Of a stretch of DNA of 45,761 nucleotides, positions 17,375 through 27,232 are shown piece after piece; within the stretch, counting starts at the first letter, position 1; every line of letters begins with the position of its first letter. The stretch covers positions 1 through 45,761 of the forward strand of contig NZ_JADKCX010000040.1 of assembly GCF_016718685.1 (NCBI RefSeq), read 5' to 3'. The notes below the pieces were generated by a model. It was given only the letters and a program-made list of their open reading frames with translations. It searched no databases and was not told the origin of the DNA. The stretch is from Haliscomenobacter sp. (GTDB taxonomy: Bacteria; Bacteroidota; Bacteroidia; Chitinophagales; Saprospiraceae). Position numbers and translations under genes: made by a program.

Positions 17375-18505
17375 ATGAAAAGCAAATTTCTCTTACTCTT
17401 GCTTCTGTGTTTTTGCGCCTTATTCATGAGGGCGCAAGCCCCCATCGAACTGAGCAAAGTGGACTCCGGCTCCATCGCAGGTGCCCGCTACAAAATCCTT
17501 TTTCCCAAAAACTGGAAAAAGAAACTCATCATGTACGCCCACGGCTACCAGTTTGTCGGCAGCCCCAATCAAAGCGCTGATCCCAATCTGGCCCAAAAGT
17601 TTCAGCCTTTTTTAGAGCGAGGTTTTGCGGTAGCGTGTTCTGATTTTCGCAAGCAAGGTTTTGCTCTGCCCGAAGGCATCGAGGATACCGAAGCCCTGCG
17701 TAAATACTTTTTTAAAACCTACGGTACGCCCGATACGGCTTTCGTTGCTGGTCATTCCATGGGCGGAGGAGTGACCATTGGTACCATTGAGTATTTCCCC
17801 GGCGTGTACAAAGGCGGCTTGGCCCTTTGCCCATTGTCCAGTCGGCCTTATCTACAAACCCGCAAAGAATTTGATTTGTACGCGGTATTCAGTGTGCTTT
17901 TTCCGGGTGCGGTCCCTCCCCTATCTGAGGTCATGAAGGCCGGAACAACTTTCACCCCCACACCCATGCAAGCGGTTTTTGGGAAAGCTGGACCCTTGCG
18001 GCAACGCATGATGCAGGATTCGGTAAAAGCCAAAATTTTGGCCCAACGTTTTGACTTAAAGTTAGCAGATCTGCCTTTTACCATCCTCTTCGGCGAAGGG
18101 GTACTCCGGGAATTGGTTCACCAGGTTGGCGGCAACCCTTTTGACAATACCAATACTTTGTACAGTGGATTCCCCGATGATTGGGCGGTCAATCTCCAGG
18201 TCGAGCGCTTGCCTGCAGTACCCAAAGGACAAGCGCATTTGAGCCGTTATGACCGTACGGGAAACATCCAACGCCCCATTGTGTTGATGCACACTGTGTA
18301 CGATCAGCTCATTTCGCCGCAATACGCCGTCAATAATTTTGACAACATGGTGCACCAACGGGGACTGGAACGTTTTTTAGTGGTAAAATTCACCAATGGC
18401 CAGGGGCATTGTGCTTTTTCTCCGGAACAAACCGGGATAGCCTTCGATGCGTTGCGCAAATGGACTACTTCTGGACAAAAACCACAGCCAGGAAAAATTG
18501 AATGA
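17375..18505 (+). CDS. Secreted alpha/beta hydrolase (esterase/peptidase-like)
   Basis: An exported serine hydrolase. ATG 17375 starts directly with the signal peptide MKSKFLLLLLLCFCALFMRA; a GTG at 17348 would add nine residues inside the repeat. The nucleophile elbow is AGHSMGGGVTIG, the acid is probably Asp in HTVYDQLISPQYAV, and the catalytic His is in NGQGHCAFSPEQ. A cap region lies between about residues 165 and 280. HGYQFVG near the N-terminus suits the oxyanion loop. The place behind a CoA ligase and permease suggests it frees the acid from an ester outside the cytoplasm, as a feruloyl esterase would, but this is inference. It ends PGKIE, 41 bases before the next gene. Confidence 0.8.
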   Translation: MKSKFLLLLLLCFCALFMRAQAPIELSKVDSGSIAGARYKILFPKNWKKKLIMYAHGYQFVGSPNQSADPNLAQKFQPFLERGFAVACSDFRKQGFALPEGIEDTEALRKYFFKTYGTPDTAFVAGHSMGGGVTIGTIEYFPGVYKGGLALCPLSSRPYLQTRKEFDLYAVFSVLFPGAVPPLSEVMKAGTTFTPTPMQAVFGKAGPLRQRMMQDSVKAKILAQRFDLKLADLPFTILFGEGVLRELVHQVGGNPFDNTNTLYSGFPDDWAVNLQVERLPAVPKGQAHLSRYDRTGNIQRPIVLMHTVYDQLISPQYAVNNFDNMVHQRGLERFLVVKFTNGQGHCAFSPEQTGIAFDALRKWTTSGQKPQPGKIE

Positions 18506-18546
18506 GTAAATATTAATTTTGGAAATCTTTTTTCAACTCCAAGATC

Positions 18547-19660
18547 ATGAAATACAATCCACCTTTTCGAGCCGATCACGTAGGCAGCCTGCTCCAGAAC
18601 CCTGGAAGTACGCAACAATCGCCAACTTTGGAAAAAAGGGGAACTCCGCGCCGAGGAACTCCGCGCCATTGAAGACCTGGCCATCGCCAAAACCGTCAAA
18701 CGCCTGGAAGCAACCGGCATGCGTTCGATTACCGATGGTGAATTTCGGCGGGATTATTTCCACCTCGACTTTTTGAAAGAGCTGGCGGGTGTCACGGTTA
18801 CCGGGGGCATCGAGGCCAATCCCAACGCCAAAGCAGCCGAGGATGGATTTACACCCCCAAAATTGAGCGTCACCGGAAAACTCCGCCATGTACACAACAT
18901 CCAGGTTGACGATTTTAAGTACCTCAAATCGGTGGTCACTCAAACACCCAAAGTGAGCATCCCCTCCCCTACCATGGTGCATTTTCGGGGTGGCCGCAAG
19001 TCGATCGACATCGATGCTTATCCCGACATGGACGAGTTTTTCAGTGATTTGGCGACTTGTTACCGGGCTGAAATTGCAGCCCTGTACGCCGCAGGTTGCC
19101 GTTACCTGCAACTCGACGATACCAACCTGGCTTACCTCTGCGATCCCAAAATGCGCGCTGCCGCCGTGGAGCGTGGCGAAGACCCCAATGAACTGCCGCG
19201 CACCTACGCCGCTTTGATCAATTCCGTGATCGAAGACCGTCCAGACGACCTCACCGTAGGCATCCACTTGTGTCGGGGCAATTACCGCAGCACCTGGTTT
19301 GCCGAAGGCGGCTATGAACCCGTAGCGGAAGTTTTGTTCAACGACATCGCCGTAGACGCCTATTTTCTGGAATACGACGACGAGCGTTCTGGCGATTTTG
19401 CCCCACTGCGTTTTGTTCCCCACCACAAATCGGTGGTACTGGGTATCGTTTCTTCCAAAGTCGCTGCACTGGAAAGTGTAGATGACTTGTGCAAGCGCAT
19501 CGACGAGGCTGCGCAATACCTGCCGCTGGACAATCTTTGCGTTAGTCCGCAATGCGGCTTTTCCAGCACCCACCACGGCAACCAAATGACCCACGATGAC
19601 CAGTGGAAAAAATTGGAACTGGTGGTGAATGTGGCGACAAAAGTTTGGGGACACCCTTAG
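18547..19660 (+). pseudogene. MetE-like cobalamin-independent methyltransferase, frameshifted near the N-terminus
   Basis: A single-domain homolog (about 370 residues) of the catalytic C-terminal half of methionine synthase MetE. The first residues MKYNPPFRADHVGSLL are in one frame and RTLEVRNNRQLWKKGELRAE in the next; removing one C at 18594-18595 joins them into the usual GSLLR motif. The rest shows ITDGEFRRDYFHLDF, YLQLDDTNLAYLCD and a full zinc site: His and Cys in VGIHLCRGN, Glu in YFLEYDDER and Cys in CVSPQCGFSS. It would move a methyl or similar group to or from a thiol. In this cluster it might handle a methylthio or O-methyl group, which is speculation. The break may be a base-call insertion, since the catalytic part is intact. 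Confidence 0.8.
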
Positions 19661-19764
19661 GAGCGAAAAGCGAAAAGTGAATAGTGAAAGGAAAGTGGAA
19701 AATGGAAAATGAAAAATGAAAAATATTAATTCACTTTTAGTTTTTCGTTTTTCGCTTTTCGCTT
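19661..19764. repeat. Purine-rich inverted repeat
   Basis: The left arm (19661-19681, GCGAAAAGCGAAAAGTGAA) and right arm (19730-19764, TTCACTTTT...TTTTCGCTTTTCGCTT) are imperfect reverse complements. Between them runs a tract of GGAAA, GAAAAT and GTGGAAA words, almost all purine on the plus strand. It starts at the stop codon of the MetE-like gene and ends 12 bases before the next ATG. It looks like a dispersed intergenic repeat and could form a hairpin or a triplex-prone tract. Confidence 0.65.
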
Positions 19765-19775
19765 AAAAAAAAGTC

Positions 19776-21589
19776 ATGGCCGAAAAAACATTCTCTCGCC
19801 GCAATCTTGATTTTACGCTATTTGAAGTACTCCAGGTCAGTGAGCTGATTCAATACGATTACTTCAAGGCACATGATACGGAGACCTTTGGTTTCACGTT
19901 GGATATTGCCAGTGACATTGCCCGACAGATCATGGCTCCGGCTTTTACAGATTCCGACCGCAAGCAACCGGACTTGGAAAACGGGCAGGTCAATGTCCAT
20001 TCCAGTATCCATGCGTTCATCAATGCTTTCAGCGAAGCGGGTCTGATGGCTGCACCGTTTTCAGAAGAATGGGGCGGCATGCAGTTGCCCAAAGTTATTG
20101 CTGCTGCTGCCGAATTCATCATGGGCAGTGCCCACAACAGTATGGTGATGTACAGCGACCTGACCAAAGGAGCAGCCAACCTCATTTATACCTTTGGCAA
20201 CGCGGAACAAAAAGCTGTGTTTTTGCCCAAAATGTTGTCGGGGGAATGGATGGGGACCATGTGCCTCACCGAAGTACAAGCTGGAAGTTCACTGTCGGAT
20301 GTGGCCACGTCGGCCAGCCCACAGGCAGATGGTACGTATTTAATCAAAGGTCAAAAAATCTTCATTTCGGCAGGCGATCAGATGTGACCGATAATATTGT
20401 CCACCTGGTATTGGCCCGTATTGATGGTGCACCTAAAGGGACTAAAGGGATCTCGCTTTTTATTGTTCCCAAAAAACGCATCAACCCGGAAGGAGTGCTG
20501 CAACCCAATGACGTGGATTCCATAGGGATTTATCATAAAATGGGGCAAAAAGCCACCCCGGCCATGCACCTGGAATTTGGTGGTAAAAACGATTGTGTGG
20601 GCTATTTATTGGGAGAAATCAATCGGGGACTTCCTCAGATGTTTTTGATGATGAACGGGGCGCGTTTGGGGGTTGGTATGGGCGGTATTCACATTGCTTC
20701 AGCAGCGTATTACGCCTCCTTGCAGTATGCCCAGGAGCGCCCCCAAGGCCGACGTTTGAATGAAAAACAAGCCCTGGTTGAGCCCGTTTGTATCATCCAG
20801 CACCCCGATGTACGGCGCATGTTGTTTTTGCAAAAAGCCATCGTGGAAGGCGGACTGAGTTTGATCCTGCAATGTTATCAGTACCTGGATCTGGAAAAAG
20901 TACACGCCGATCAGCCCGAGATCAAACAACATTATACCCAGTTGTTGGAACTGCTCACTCCGGTGGCCAAAACCTACGGCGCAGAAATGGGCTTTATTGC
21001 CGTCAATCAGGGGCTGCAAGTATTGGGTGGCTATGGGTATACCGAGGATTTTCCACTGGAGCAATTGGCACGAGATGTGCGCATCATGAGCCTCTACGAA
21101 GGCACGACTGGCATTCAAGCCCAGGCTTTACTTGGCCGGCAAGTAGTGGGCAATCAGGGCAAAAGTTTGGTCAAATGGTTTGAAGAAGTGGCTAAAACCG
21201 TGCACGAAGCCGAACATTCCGCCACCTTGAGTACCTACTGGAACGACCTGATGGCTGCCATGCGCAACTTCCAGGAAGTGACCAATCAGCAGTTCAAAAA
21301 CGCGGCGCATGGCGACATGGAAGTCCTACTGGCCGATGCGAATCTATACATGGAGGCTTTTGGCACCTTGAACGTGGCCTGGCAGTGGTTGCAACACGGC
21401 ATCGCGGCTGAAAAGGCCTTGAACAATGCGGAAATTCAGGGCGAGGATCGGGTTTTTTACCAATCCAAAATTGAGACCCTGCGTTTCTTTTTCCATTATG
21501 AATTGCCTCGGGTTCAGGGTTTGTTTCATCGTTTGATGGATACGACGCGTTTGACCATTTTCGATGCCGATGCTGAAGTTCTAATTTAA
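19776..21589 (+). pseudogene. Long acyl-CoA dehydrogenase (DmdC-like architecture), one-base frameshift
   Basis: FAD-linked oxidation of an acyl-CoA. Residues 1-203 contain the extended N-terminus, QYDYFKAHDTETFGFTLD, EEWGGMQLPK and MCLTEVQAGSSLSD. The frame breaks at 20381 after KIFISAGDQ and resumes as DVTDNIVHLVLARIDGAPKG; one missing G in a GG pair explains it. The rest keeps GMGGIHIASAAYYASLQYAQERPQGR, the catalytic Glu in MSLYEGTTGIQAQAL and a C-terminal extension to about residue 604. That size and extension belong to the subgroup containing 3-methylmercaptopropionyl-CoA dehydrogenase DmdC, but also many fatty and aromatic acyl-CoA dehydrogenases. It may supply the enoyl-CoA for the crotonase. 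Confidence 0.82.
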
Positions 21590-21602
21590 ATGAACGAGAA
21601 TT

Positions 21603-21690
21603 TTATTTTCTCGACGACAAACATTTTTTCGCGCTTCGCGCTGATTTCGCGGCGTGTTTGCGGAGCAACGTCTGTTGTGTCGTCGTGGTG
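21603..21690. repeat. GC-rich palindromic intergenic element
   Basis: The outer arms CGACGACAAACA (21612-21623) and TGTTGTGTCGTCG (21673-21685) pair with one gap; the centre contains GCGCTTCGCGC and TTTCGCGGCG. It fills most of the gap between the dehydrogenase and the monooxygenase. It probably forms a branched hairpin and may belong to a dispersed repeat family. Confidence 0.5.
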
Positions 21691-21742
21691 AAAAAATGAG
21701 CAGCACAGCTGCGAAAAAAACGCTGTGGTCAACCAAAAAAAT

Positions 21743-22981
21743 ATGAAAATAATCATCGCCGGAGCAGGCATAGGTGGATTAACCGCAGCACTCTGCCTCC
21801 ACGAAGCCGGGCACGAAGTGGAAATATTTGAATCCGTCAAAAGCATCAAACCCCTGGGCGTTGGTATCAACCTACTCCCTCATTCCGTGCGCATTTTGAC
21901 CAATTTGGACCTCGACGATAAAATTGCCAAAACCGCCGTAGAAACTCGTGATCTGGTCTATGCCAACAAATTCGGGCAAGTCTTTTGGAAAGAGCCACGC
22001 GGGCGTTTTGCCGGATACAAATGGCCCCAATTTTCGGTACATCGCGGGGAGTTACAGATGCTGTTGTATGCAGAAGTCCTGCACCGTTTGGGCGCTGACG
22101 CGATCAAAACGCAGCACCATTTGTTGTCTTATGCCGAATACGAAGATGGCATCATCGCCAACTTCATCGATCGCGAAACAGGTGACCTGCAAGCCCAGGT
22201 CGAAGGCGACATCCTCATCGGTGCCGATGGCATCAACTCGGTCGTCAGGCAGCACTTGTATCCCCAGGAAGGCGAGGTGAAATACTCGGGCAATGTCCTG
22301 TACCGGGGCACAACCCTGATGAAACCCTTTCTCAACGGTGCATCGATGGTGATGATTGGGCATTTGCGGCAAAAAATGGTGGTGTACCCCATCCAGCATG
22401 CATTGAATACAGAGGGCTTGCAACTGGTGAATTGGGTGGCCAATTTGAAGGAAGCGGATGACTATCAACTTAAAGTACGCGACTGGAACCGCCAAGCCGA
22501 CAAACAACGTTTGCTGGACATTTACCAATCCTGGAACTTCGATTGGCTGAACGTGCCCGCCATGATAGCCGGAGCGGAAAACATTTACGAGTTTCCAATG
22601 TCGGATCGCGACCCCCTACCCCGCTGGACTTTCGGACGGGTTACCCTCCTCGGCGATGCGGCACACCCCATGTATCCGATTGGTTCCAACGGCGCTTCAC
22701 AAGCCATCCTCGACGCCGATGCCTTGACCCGAGCCTTGATTGAAGAACCCGATTGGCAGGCCGCGCTGGAGCGCTACGATGCAGAAAGGGTACCCGCTAC
22801 GGCACAGGTGGTGTTGCAAAACCGCCAGAAAGGCCCGGATTTTATCATGGATTTAATGGAAGAGCGTTTCCCCCAGGGATTTACACCCGATCAGATTCCT
22901 CACGATGAATTGGAAGGCATCATGGATCGCTATAAGCAAATTGCGGGTTTTGATGTCAAGTCCTTGAATGAAAAAATATAG
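21743..22981 (+). CDS. Class A FAD-dependent aromatic monooxygenase
   Basis: A 412-residue flavoprotein hydroxylase of the salicylate/4-hydroxybenzoate hydroxylase fold. ATG 21743 starts directly with the dinucleotide-binding MKIIIAGAGIGGLTAALCLHEAGHEVEIFE; a GTG at 21725 would add six residues. The DG motif is GDILIGADGINSVVRQ (about 160-175), and the second FAD motif GRVTLLGDAAHPMYPIGSNGASQAILDADAL is complete (about 295-325). Such enzymes use NAD(P)H and oxygen to hydroxylate aromatic rings, and that fits an aromatic-acid cluster. It is the last plus-strand gene here and converges on the histidine kinase gene with 48 bases between, which hold a weak GGGTTGA/TCAACC inverted repeat but no clear terminator. 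Confidence 0.87.
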   Translation: MKIIIAGAGIGGLTAALCLHEAGHEVEIFESVKSIKPLGVGINLLPHSVRILTNLDLDDKIAKTAVETRDLVYANKFGQVFWKEPRGRFAGYKWPQFSVHRGELQMLLYAEVLHRLGADAIKTQHHLLSYAEYEDGIIANFIDRETGDLQAQVEGDILIGADGINSVVRQHLYPQEGEVKYSGNVLYRGTTLMKPFLNGASMVMIGHLRQKMVVYPIQHALNTEGLQLVNWVANLKEADDYQLKVRDWNRQADKQRLLDIYQSWNFDWLNVPAMIAGAENIYEFPMSDRDPLPRWTFGRVTLLGDAAHPMYPIGSNGASQAILDADALTRALIEEPDWQAALERYDAERVPATAQVVLQNRQKGPDFIMDLMEERFPQGFTPDQIPHDELEGIMDRYKQIAGFDVKSLNEKI

Positions 22982-23029
22982 GGAGTTGAAAGGGTTGAGA
23001 AAAAATGTCGATTAATACTGTTCAACCAC

Positions 23030-26000
23030 TTACAAAGGCGTTTCCACAATGACTGTTGTCCCAATAGCCCTGCCGTCCGCGTCTGCCAAATCAATGACCT
23101 CAACTTTGGTGCTGGTGTTATAAATCTGATTGATGGCCGCAATCCGCTCACTCGTTACTTTCATACCAAAAGATTTTTGACGGGTAGCCGACTTGCTTTT
23201 TAGCTGAGCGGCGGCGGCTCTGCCGATACCATTGTCCGTAATTTCGGCGTGAAGCACCCCCTCAGTAGGCTGGCTGATTTTGAGCCAAATCGTACCGCCT
23301 TCTATTTTGTGCATCAAGCCGTGCCAAATCGCATTTTCGATAAAAGGTTGGAGCAAAAGCGGCGGGATTGTCAGGATTTCGGGGTCAATCTCGTCGGCAA
23401 TATTGATGTCAAAAGTCAGTTTTTCTTTGAACCGCATGACCTCGATTTCCATGTATAAGCGCAGGGCTCGAGTTCATCACTGAGGGGTATACGTTCGAGC
23501 CTAGAATTTTCTAAAACAAGGCGAATCAGCCGCGAAAAACGCTGCAAATAGTCAGACGCTAAGTCCGCTTTATTTTCGAGAATGTACAAATTGAGTGAAT
23601 TGAGGCCGTTGAAAATGAAGTGTGGATTCATTTGCGCCCGCAAAGCCGACAATTCTGTTTCAGCGATTTTTTGTTGAAATTCAGCCCTCAATTTAGCCGC
23701 TTCTGCTTCTTTTTGTTTAAGCGCGGCTACTTTTTCTTTCAATTCAAATTCGTATCTGATGCGCTGCAAACGGTTTTGATGCAACCAAAATGCTGAACCC
23801 AAAACCACCAACAGCAGCAAAGACCTAAACCACCAAGTCTGCCAATAAGGCGGCGTGATGACAATTTGTAGCGTCGTTTCTCGGTCGTCGTCGGCATAAA
23901 TGCCTACCGAAGCTCGGATGCGAAAGGTGTAAGTACCGGGCGACAAATCGGTATAATAAGCCACATTGCGCTTGGCAGCATAGACCCAATCGGGGTCAAC
24001 GCCCTCCAATTGGTAGCGATAAAGGGTATTGCCGTCAAAATTGAGGGCTGAAAAGGTCAAGGCAAAAAAGTTTTCTCGATAAGATAATTCTACCTTATCC
24101 GCATGGAGACGCGCCGTTTCGTCGCGGTCAAAAATGGTCAAATTGGTAAAAAAAACGGGTAAGGCGCGTTTCGGAAACAGCAAATCTTTTGTTTTATCAA
24201 TAAAAACCAGCCCCTCAGTATTGGAGAGCCATACGCCGTTTTTTCCTTCGCCAATCTTGATTTTGTCGGACAATCTATCCGGCAAAATATCGCTCCCATC
24301 GCCTTTCATTGCGACACTTTCGCCCGTTTTTGGATTAAAAACATAAGGTTTTCCGTTTAAAATATTGAGCCAAAACAGCCCATCCGCGTCTTCGTGGATA
24401 TAGTTGATGAAAGGTTCCTGGGTTTTGTTAATCGAATAACGGTGAAAAATAGGCTGGGCAGCATCGGGTTTTTCGATGTGGACAATGCCGCTAGTGGCAG
24501 TTGTTACCCAAAGTTGGCGGCGGCTATCGGTATAAAAATGAAACGGAATATTGTCGGGCAACGAATTGGGGTCCTTGGGTTGGTTCATAAAATGGTCAAA
24601 ACTGAGCGTCACTTTATCTTTTATGCGCAAAAGCCCCGAGTTATCAGTCGTCATCCAAAGCGTCCCCTCTCGGGTGCGATAGATTGAGTTAAAAACTTTG
24701 GTCGGAAAATGTTGAAAATGCTCAATTGCCCCATTTTGTCGCAATCGAATCAAACCCACGTTATAGGTCGAAAGCCACCGCACCGGTTCGCCATTGGGCA
24801 AAGTATCATCTGCAACGCCGTTGATGTCGTAAATGAGCGGCATCACCACGACTTTTTTTTGGGCCTCGTCAATTCGGGATAAACGCATAGCCGACTGAAT
24901 GTACACCCCACTCGGTTGTATCATCAAGGTAGCCCACTGATTCACAATAACTTGTGGCGGCAAAGGCAAGCGCATGATTTCTTGATGCGTGGTGGCATCT
25001 ATTTTTACAACCTCTTTTTCGGTCAAAATCCAAACTGCCCGTTTGGTATCAAATAAATTTTCACTTATCGCAGCAATTTGATTGGAATGTGTGGGCAAAG
25101 GCGCGGTACGGGTATACCTGTTTTTTGACTCATTATAGGAAAACAAGCCACTGTTTGTTCCTATCCACAGGGTATTGCTTGCCGTATCGCTATAAAAAGT
25201 ATGCACGTGAATCACCTTTTTGCTTTGCGCAATACCACTTCCTTTGAGTGGCAGTCCGACCACTTGCCTGGTCTGCGGATCTATTATTTTTATCCCTTCA
25301 AAACTATGACCCACCCAAATTTGTCCATTTTTAGCGCGTATAAAGCTGGTTATATACGCTGGTTTTTTACTGCTATAAGGTGGAAAACAGGTGTTAAAAA
25401 CCGTCGTTTTATGGGTTTTTACATCTAAACACATCAGTCCCAAGGCCGTCGAAGTGTACCACACGCGTTGAGTAGGTGCATCGAATTGAATATCCACGAC
25501 AGCATTGTGGGAATAGAAATTCGTCTCTGTGTCGGGCGGCAAGATGTCTTCATGTGTCCAGCGATTCACTACTTTTTTTTGCTCGGTATCAAATTCTGTC
25601 AAACCTTTTAACATCGAACCTATCCACAACTGGTGCTTATCGCCCAATTCGAGGTACAAATTGCGCGGGGCGATCCCTTCAGTATGGCGTGTAAATTCGT
25701 AGGTATTGAGGTTCATTTCGGTCAAATATGCCCCATCGCCGACAATCCAAAGCCGCCGTTTGTTGTCAATAATTAGCGCATTCAAGGCATTGCCACCCAA
25801 AGTTTTAGGGTCATTCAGCACCGATTGAAAGGTTTTAAAGGCTTTGTTTTTCGGGGCTTTTGGGTCAAATCGCACCAAACCGGCATTGGCAGTGGCTATC
25901 CAAATAAAACCTGTTTGGGGGTCAAGTACGAGTTTATTAAGCCTATTGATGGGCAATGATTGCGGATTTTGAGGGTCGTGCGTATAGACTTCCGTCGTTG

Positions 26001-26196
26001 AGCCATCATAGCGCACCAAACCTTTTTGAGTGGCTAACCATAAAAACCCTTTGGGGTCGGGCAGAATGTGAAAAACAGGATAATCGAGATGAAAATGCAG
26101 ATTGGTAATGGGTATGTTTTGTTGAGCCGACAGCAAAAAGCAGCCCCTCAGTAAGAAGGCAAGCAAGTAACATTTATACCGTCTATTTTGGCTCAT
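23030..26196 (-). pseudogene. LytS-type sensor histidine kinase with Reg_prop propeller and Y_Y_Y domain, one-base frameshift
   Basis: Membrane sensor pairing with the LytTR regulator encoded 11 bases upstream. Residues 1-25 form a signal peptide (YLLAFLLRGCFLLSAQ). About eleven Reg_prop repeats follow, such as DPKGFLWLATQKGLVRYDG and DSRRQLWVTTATSGIVHI, forming periplasmic beta-propellers; then a Y_Y_Y domain (YRYQLEGVDPDWVYA...LSPGTYTFRIRAS), one membrane helix (SLLLLVVLGSAFWL), a coiled coil and the His_kinase motif ALRAQMNPHFIFNGLNSLN with the phospho-His near 859. The frame breaks at 23467 after PLSDELE and resumes as ALRLYMEIEVMRF, then the HATPase N-box IPPLLLQPFIENAIWHG and ITDNGIGR. 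One missing G in a GG pair restores about 1,055 residues. The break is probably an artefact. Confidence 0.87.
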
Positions 26197-26207
26197 AAAA
26201 TTGCTGG

Positions 26208-26954
26208 TTAAGCTCGATTAAAAATATTCTTAACCGCCTCCGTTTTTTGGCGCGAGACAGGGAGAATTTTATGGTTCGACATTTCGACACTCATGCCATC
26301 GTCTCGAATAATTCGACTGATTTCATTGATATTGACCAAAAATTGCTTGTGCGAACGAAAAAAATGATGACCTTCTAACAGATTTTCGATTTCTCCCAAA
26401 GTTCGACAAATGAGGTATTGTTCCTTGTTTTTCATAAAAAAACGGGTGTAATTGGAGTCAGACTCGCAATAAATGATTTGCTCAATGTCGGTGATAATAT
26501 AGCCATTCAGCTGCGGCAAAGCCAATTTTGAATTGAGTTTGGGCGACAACAATTGTTGTTTCAAAAGGTCAAGTTGTTGTTGTACCAAATGCTCTTTTTG
26601 CGCGGCTCGTGCAACCGTTGCCTTCAATTCGGCGGGGTCAATGGGTTTTAAAAGATAATCCAAAGCTGAAAATTTGAACGCCCGAATCGCATAGCGGTCG
26701 TAAGCCGTTGTAAAAACGACTTGAAAATTGAGATTCCCTACCTTTTCCAACAAGTCAAATCCATTCATTCGAGGCATTTCAATATCCAAAAACAGCAGAT
26801 CAGGCGGTGTTTTCAACAGCATCACCAGACCCTCTTCGGCAATCTCCGTTTTGCCAATCACTTGCACCTCGGGGCAGTGTTTGGCCAATTGTAATTCGAG
26901 TACCCGCACGCAATCGGGTTCGTCGTCAATAATGATGGCCTTTAATGAATTCAT
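26208..26954 (-). CDS. LytTR-family response regulator
   Basis: Cytoplasmic partner of the propeller kinase. ATG 26954 starts the receiver domain (MNSLKAIIIDDEPDCVRVLE); a TTG at 26987 would add eleven residues. The phospho-acceptor Asp is in PDLLFLDIEMPRMNGFD, with VVFTTAYDRYAIRAF and the LKPID signature Lys. The C-terminal LytTR DNA-binding domain (about 145-248) contains IIYCESDSNYTRFFM and HHFFRSHKQFLVNINEI. LytTR proteins bind 9-base direct repeats spaced about 21 bases apart; exactly such sites lie in the divergent intergenic region. It therefore probably controls itself with the kinase, and the plus-strand operon from 27233. Confidence 0.92.
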   Translation of the reverse strand: MNSLKAIIIDDEPDCVRVLELQLAKHCPEVQVIGKTEIAEEGLVMLLKTPPDLLFLDIEMPRMNGFDLLEKVGNLNFQVVFTTAYDRYAIRAFKFSALDYLLKPIDPAELKATVARAAQKEHLVQQQLDLLKQQLLSPKLNSKLALPQLNGYIITDIEQIIYCESDSNYTRFFMKNKEQYLICRTLGEIENLLEGHHFFRSHKQFLVNINEISRIIRDDGMSVEMSNHKILPVSRQKTEAVKNIFNRA

Positions 26955-27033
26955 ATTGTTGCTGTTGGTTGTCCAATTTTTCTCCAATTATTTTTTCTTA
27001 AAAGTAGCGTGGATTTCTGTAATCCTGCTCATT

Positions 27034-27066
27034 GATTGAATGATCGGCGGTTTTGATTGAGTGAAC
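27034..27066 (-). promoter_or_regulatory. Candidate LytTR binding repeats facing the regulator gene
   Basis: Read on the minus strand, GTTCACTCAATC (27055-27066) and GATCATTCAATC (27034-27045) are direct repeats exactly 21 bases apart. A weak -7-like TACTTTTA lies at 26999-27006, followed by the response regulator ATG at 26954. This suggests autoregulation. Confidence 0.55.
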
Positions 27067-27121
27067 AGCAACAGGGCATTAAAAAGCGCGACAAGAGCAG
27101 TGTTATGTAAATCAAGAATTT

Positions 27122-27172
27122 TCTGTTCATAAACCAAATACCACCGTTCATACACCCGCCGATACTGTTCAT
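27122..27172 (+). promoter_or_regulatory. Three LytTR-type 9-base repeats at 21-base spacing
   Basis: TCTGTTCAT (27122-27130), ACCGTTCAT (27143-27151) and ACTGTTCAT (27164-27172) start exactly 21 bases apart. The middle one fits the published LytTR pattern [TA][AC][CA]GTTN[AG][TG] fully; the others differ only at the third base. The last copy continues as GTTCATTCAATC, the same 12-mer seen with one change in each minus-strand site. They end about 60 bases before the ATG at 27233, right for activation of a promoter near TACATTTATTTG (27189-27200). Confidence 0.7.
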
Positions 27173-27232
27173 TCAATCACCCCCGTGCTACATTTATTTG
27201 CCAAATACATTCGTATATCAAAACACAATAAA

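Noticed and set aside
18545..19654. A 369-codon minus-strand open frame opposite the MetE-like gene
   Set aside because: The plus strand carries the zinc-site motifs of the MetE family; the minus frame is a shadow.
22982..23029. GGGTTGA/TCAACC inverted repeat as a terminator between convergent genes
   Set aside because: Seven-base arms, a 22-base AT-rich loop and no T-run make a functional terminator doubtful.
26988..27176. A 62-codon open frame on the minus strand upstream of the LytTR gene (starts MNEQYRRVYERWYLVYEQ)
   Set aside because: It covers the repeat-rich operator and promoter region, has no family resemblance, and its apparent composition follows from the GTTCAT repeats.
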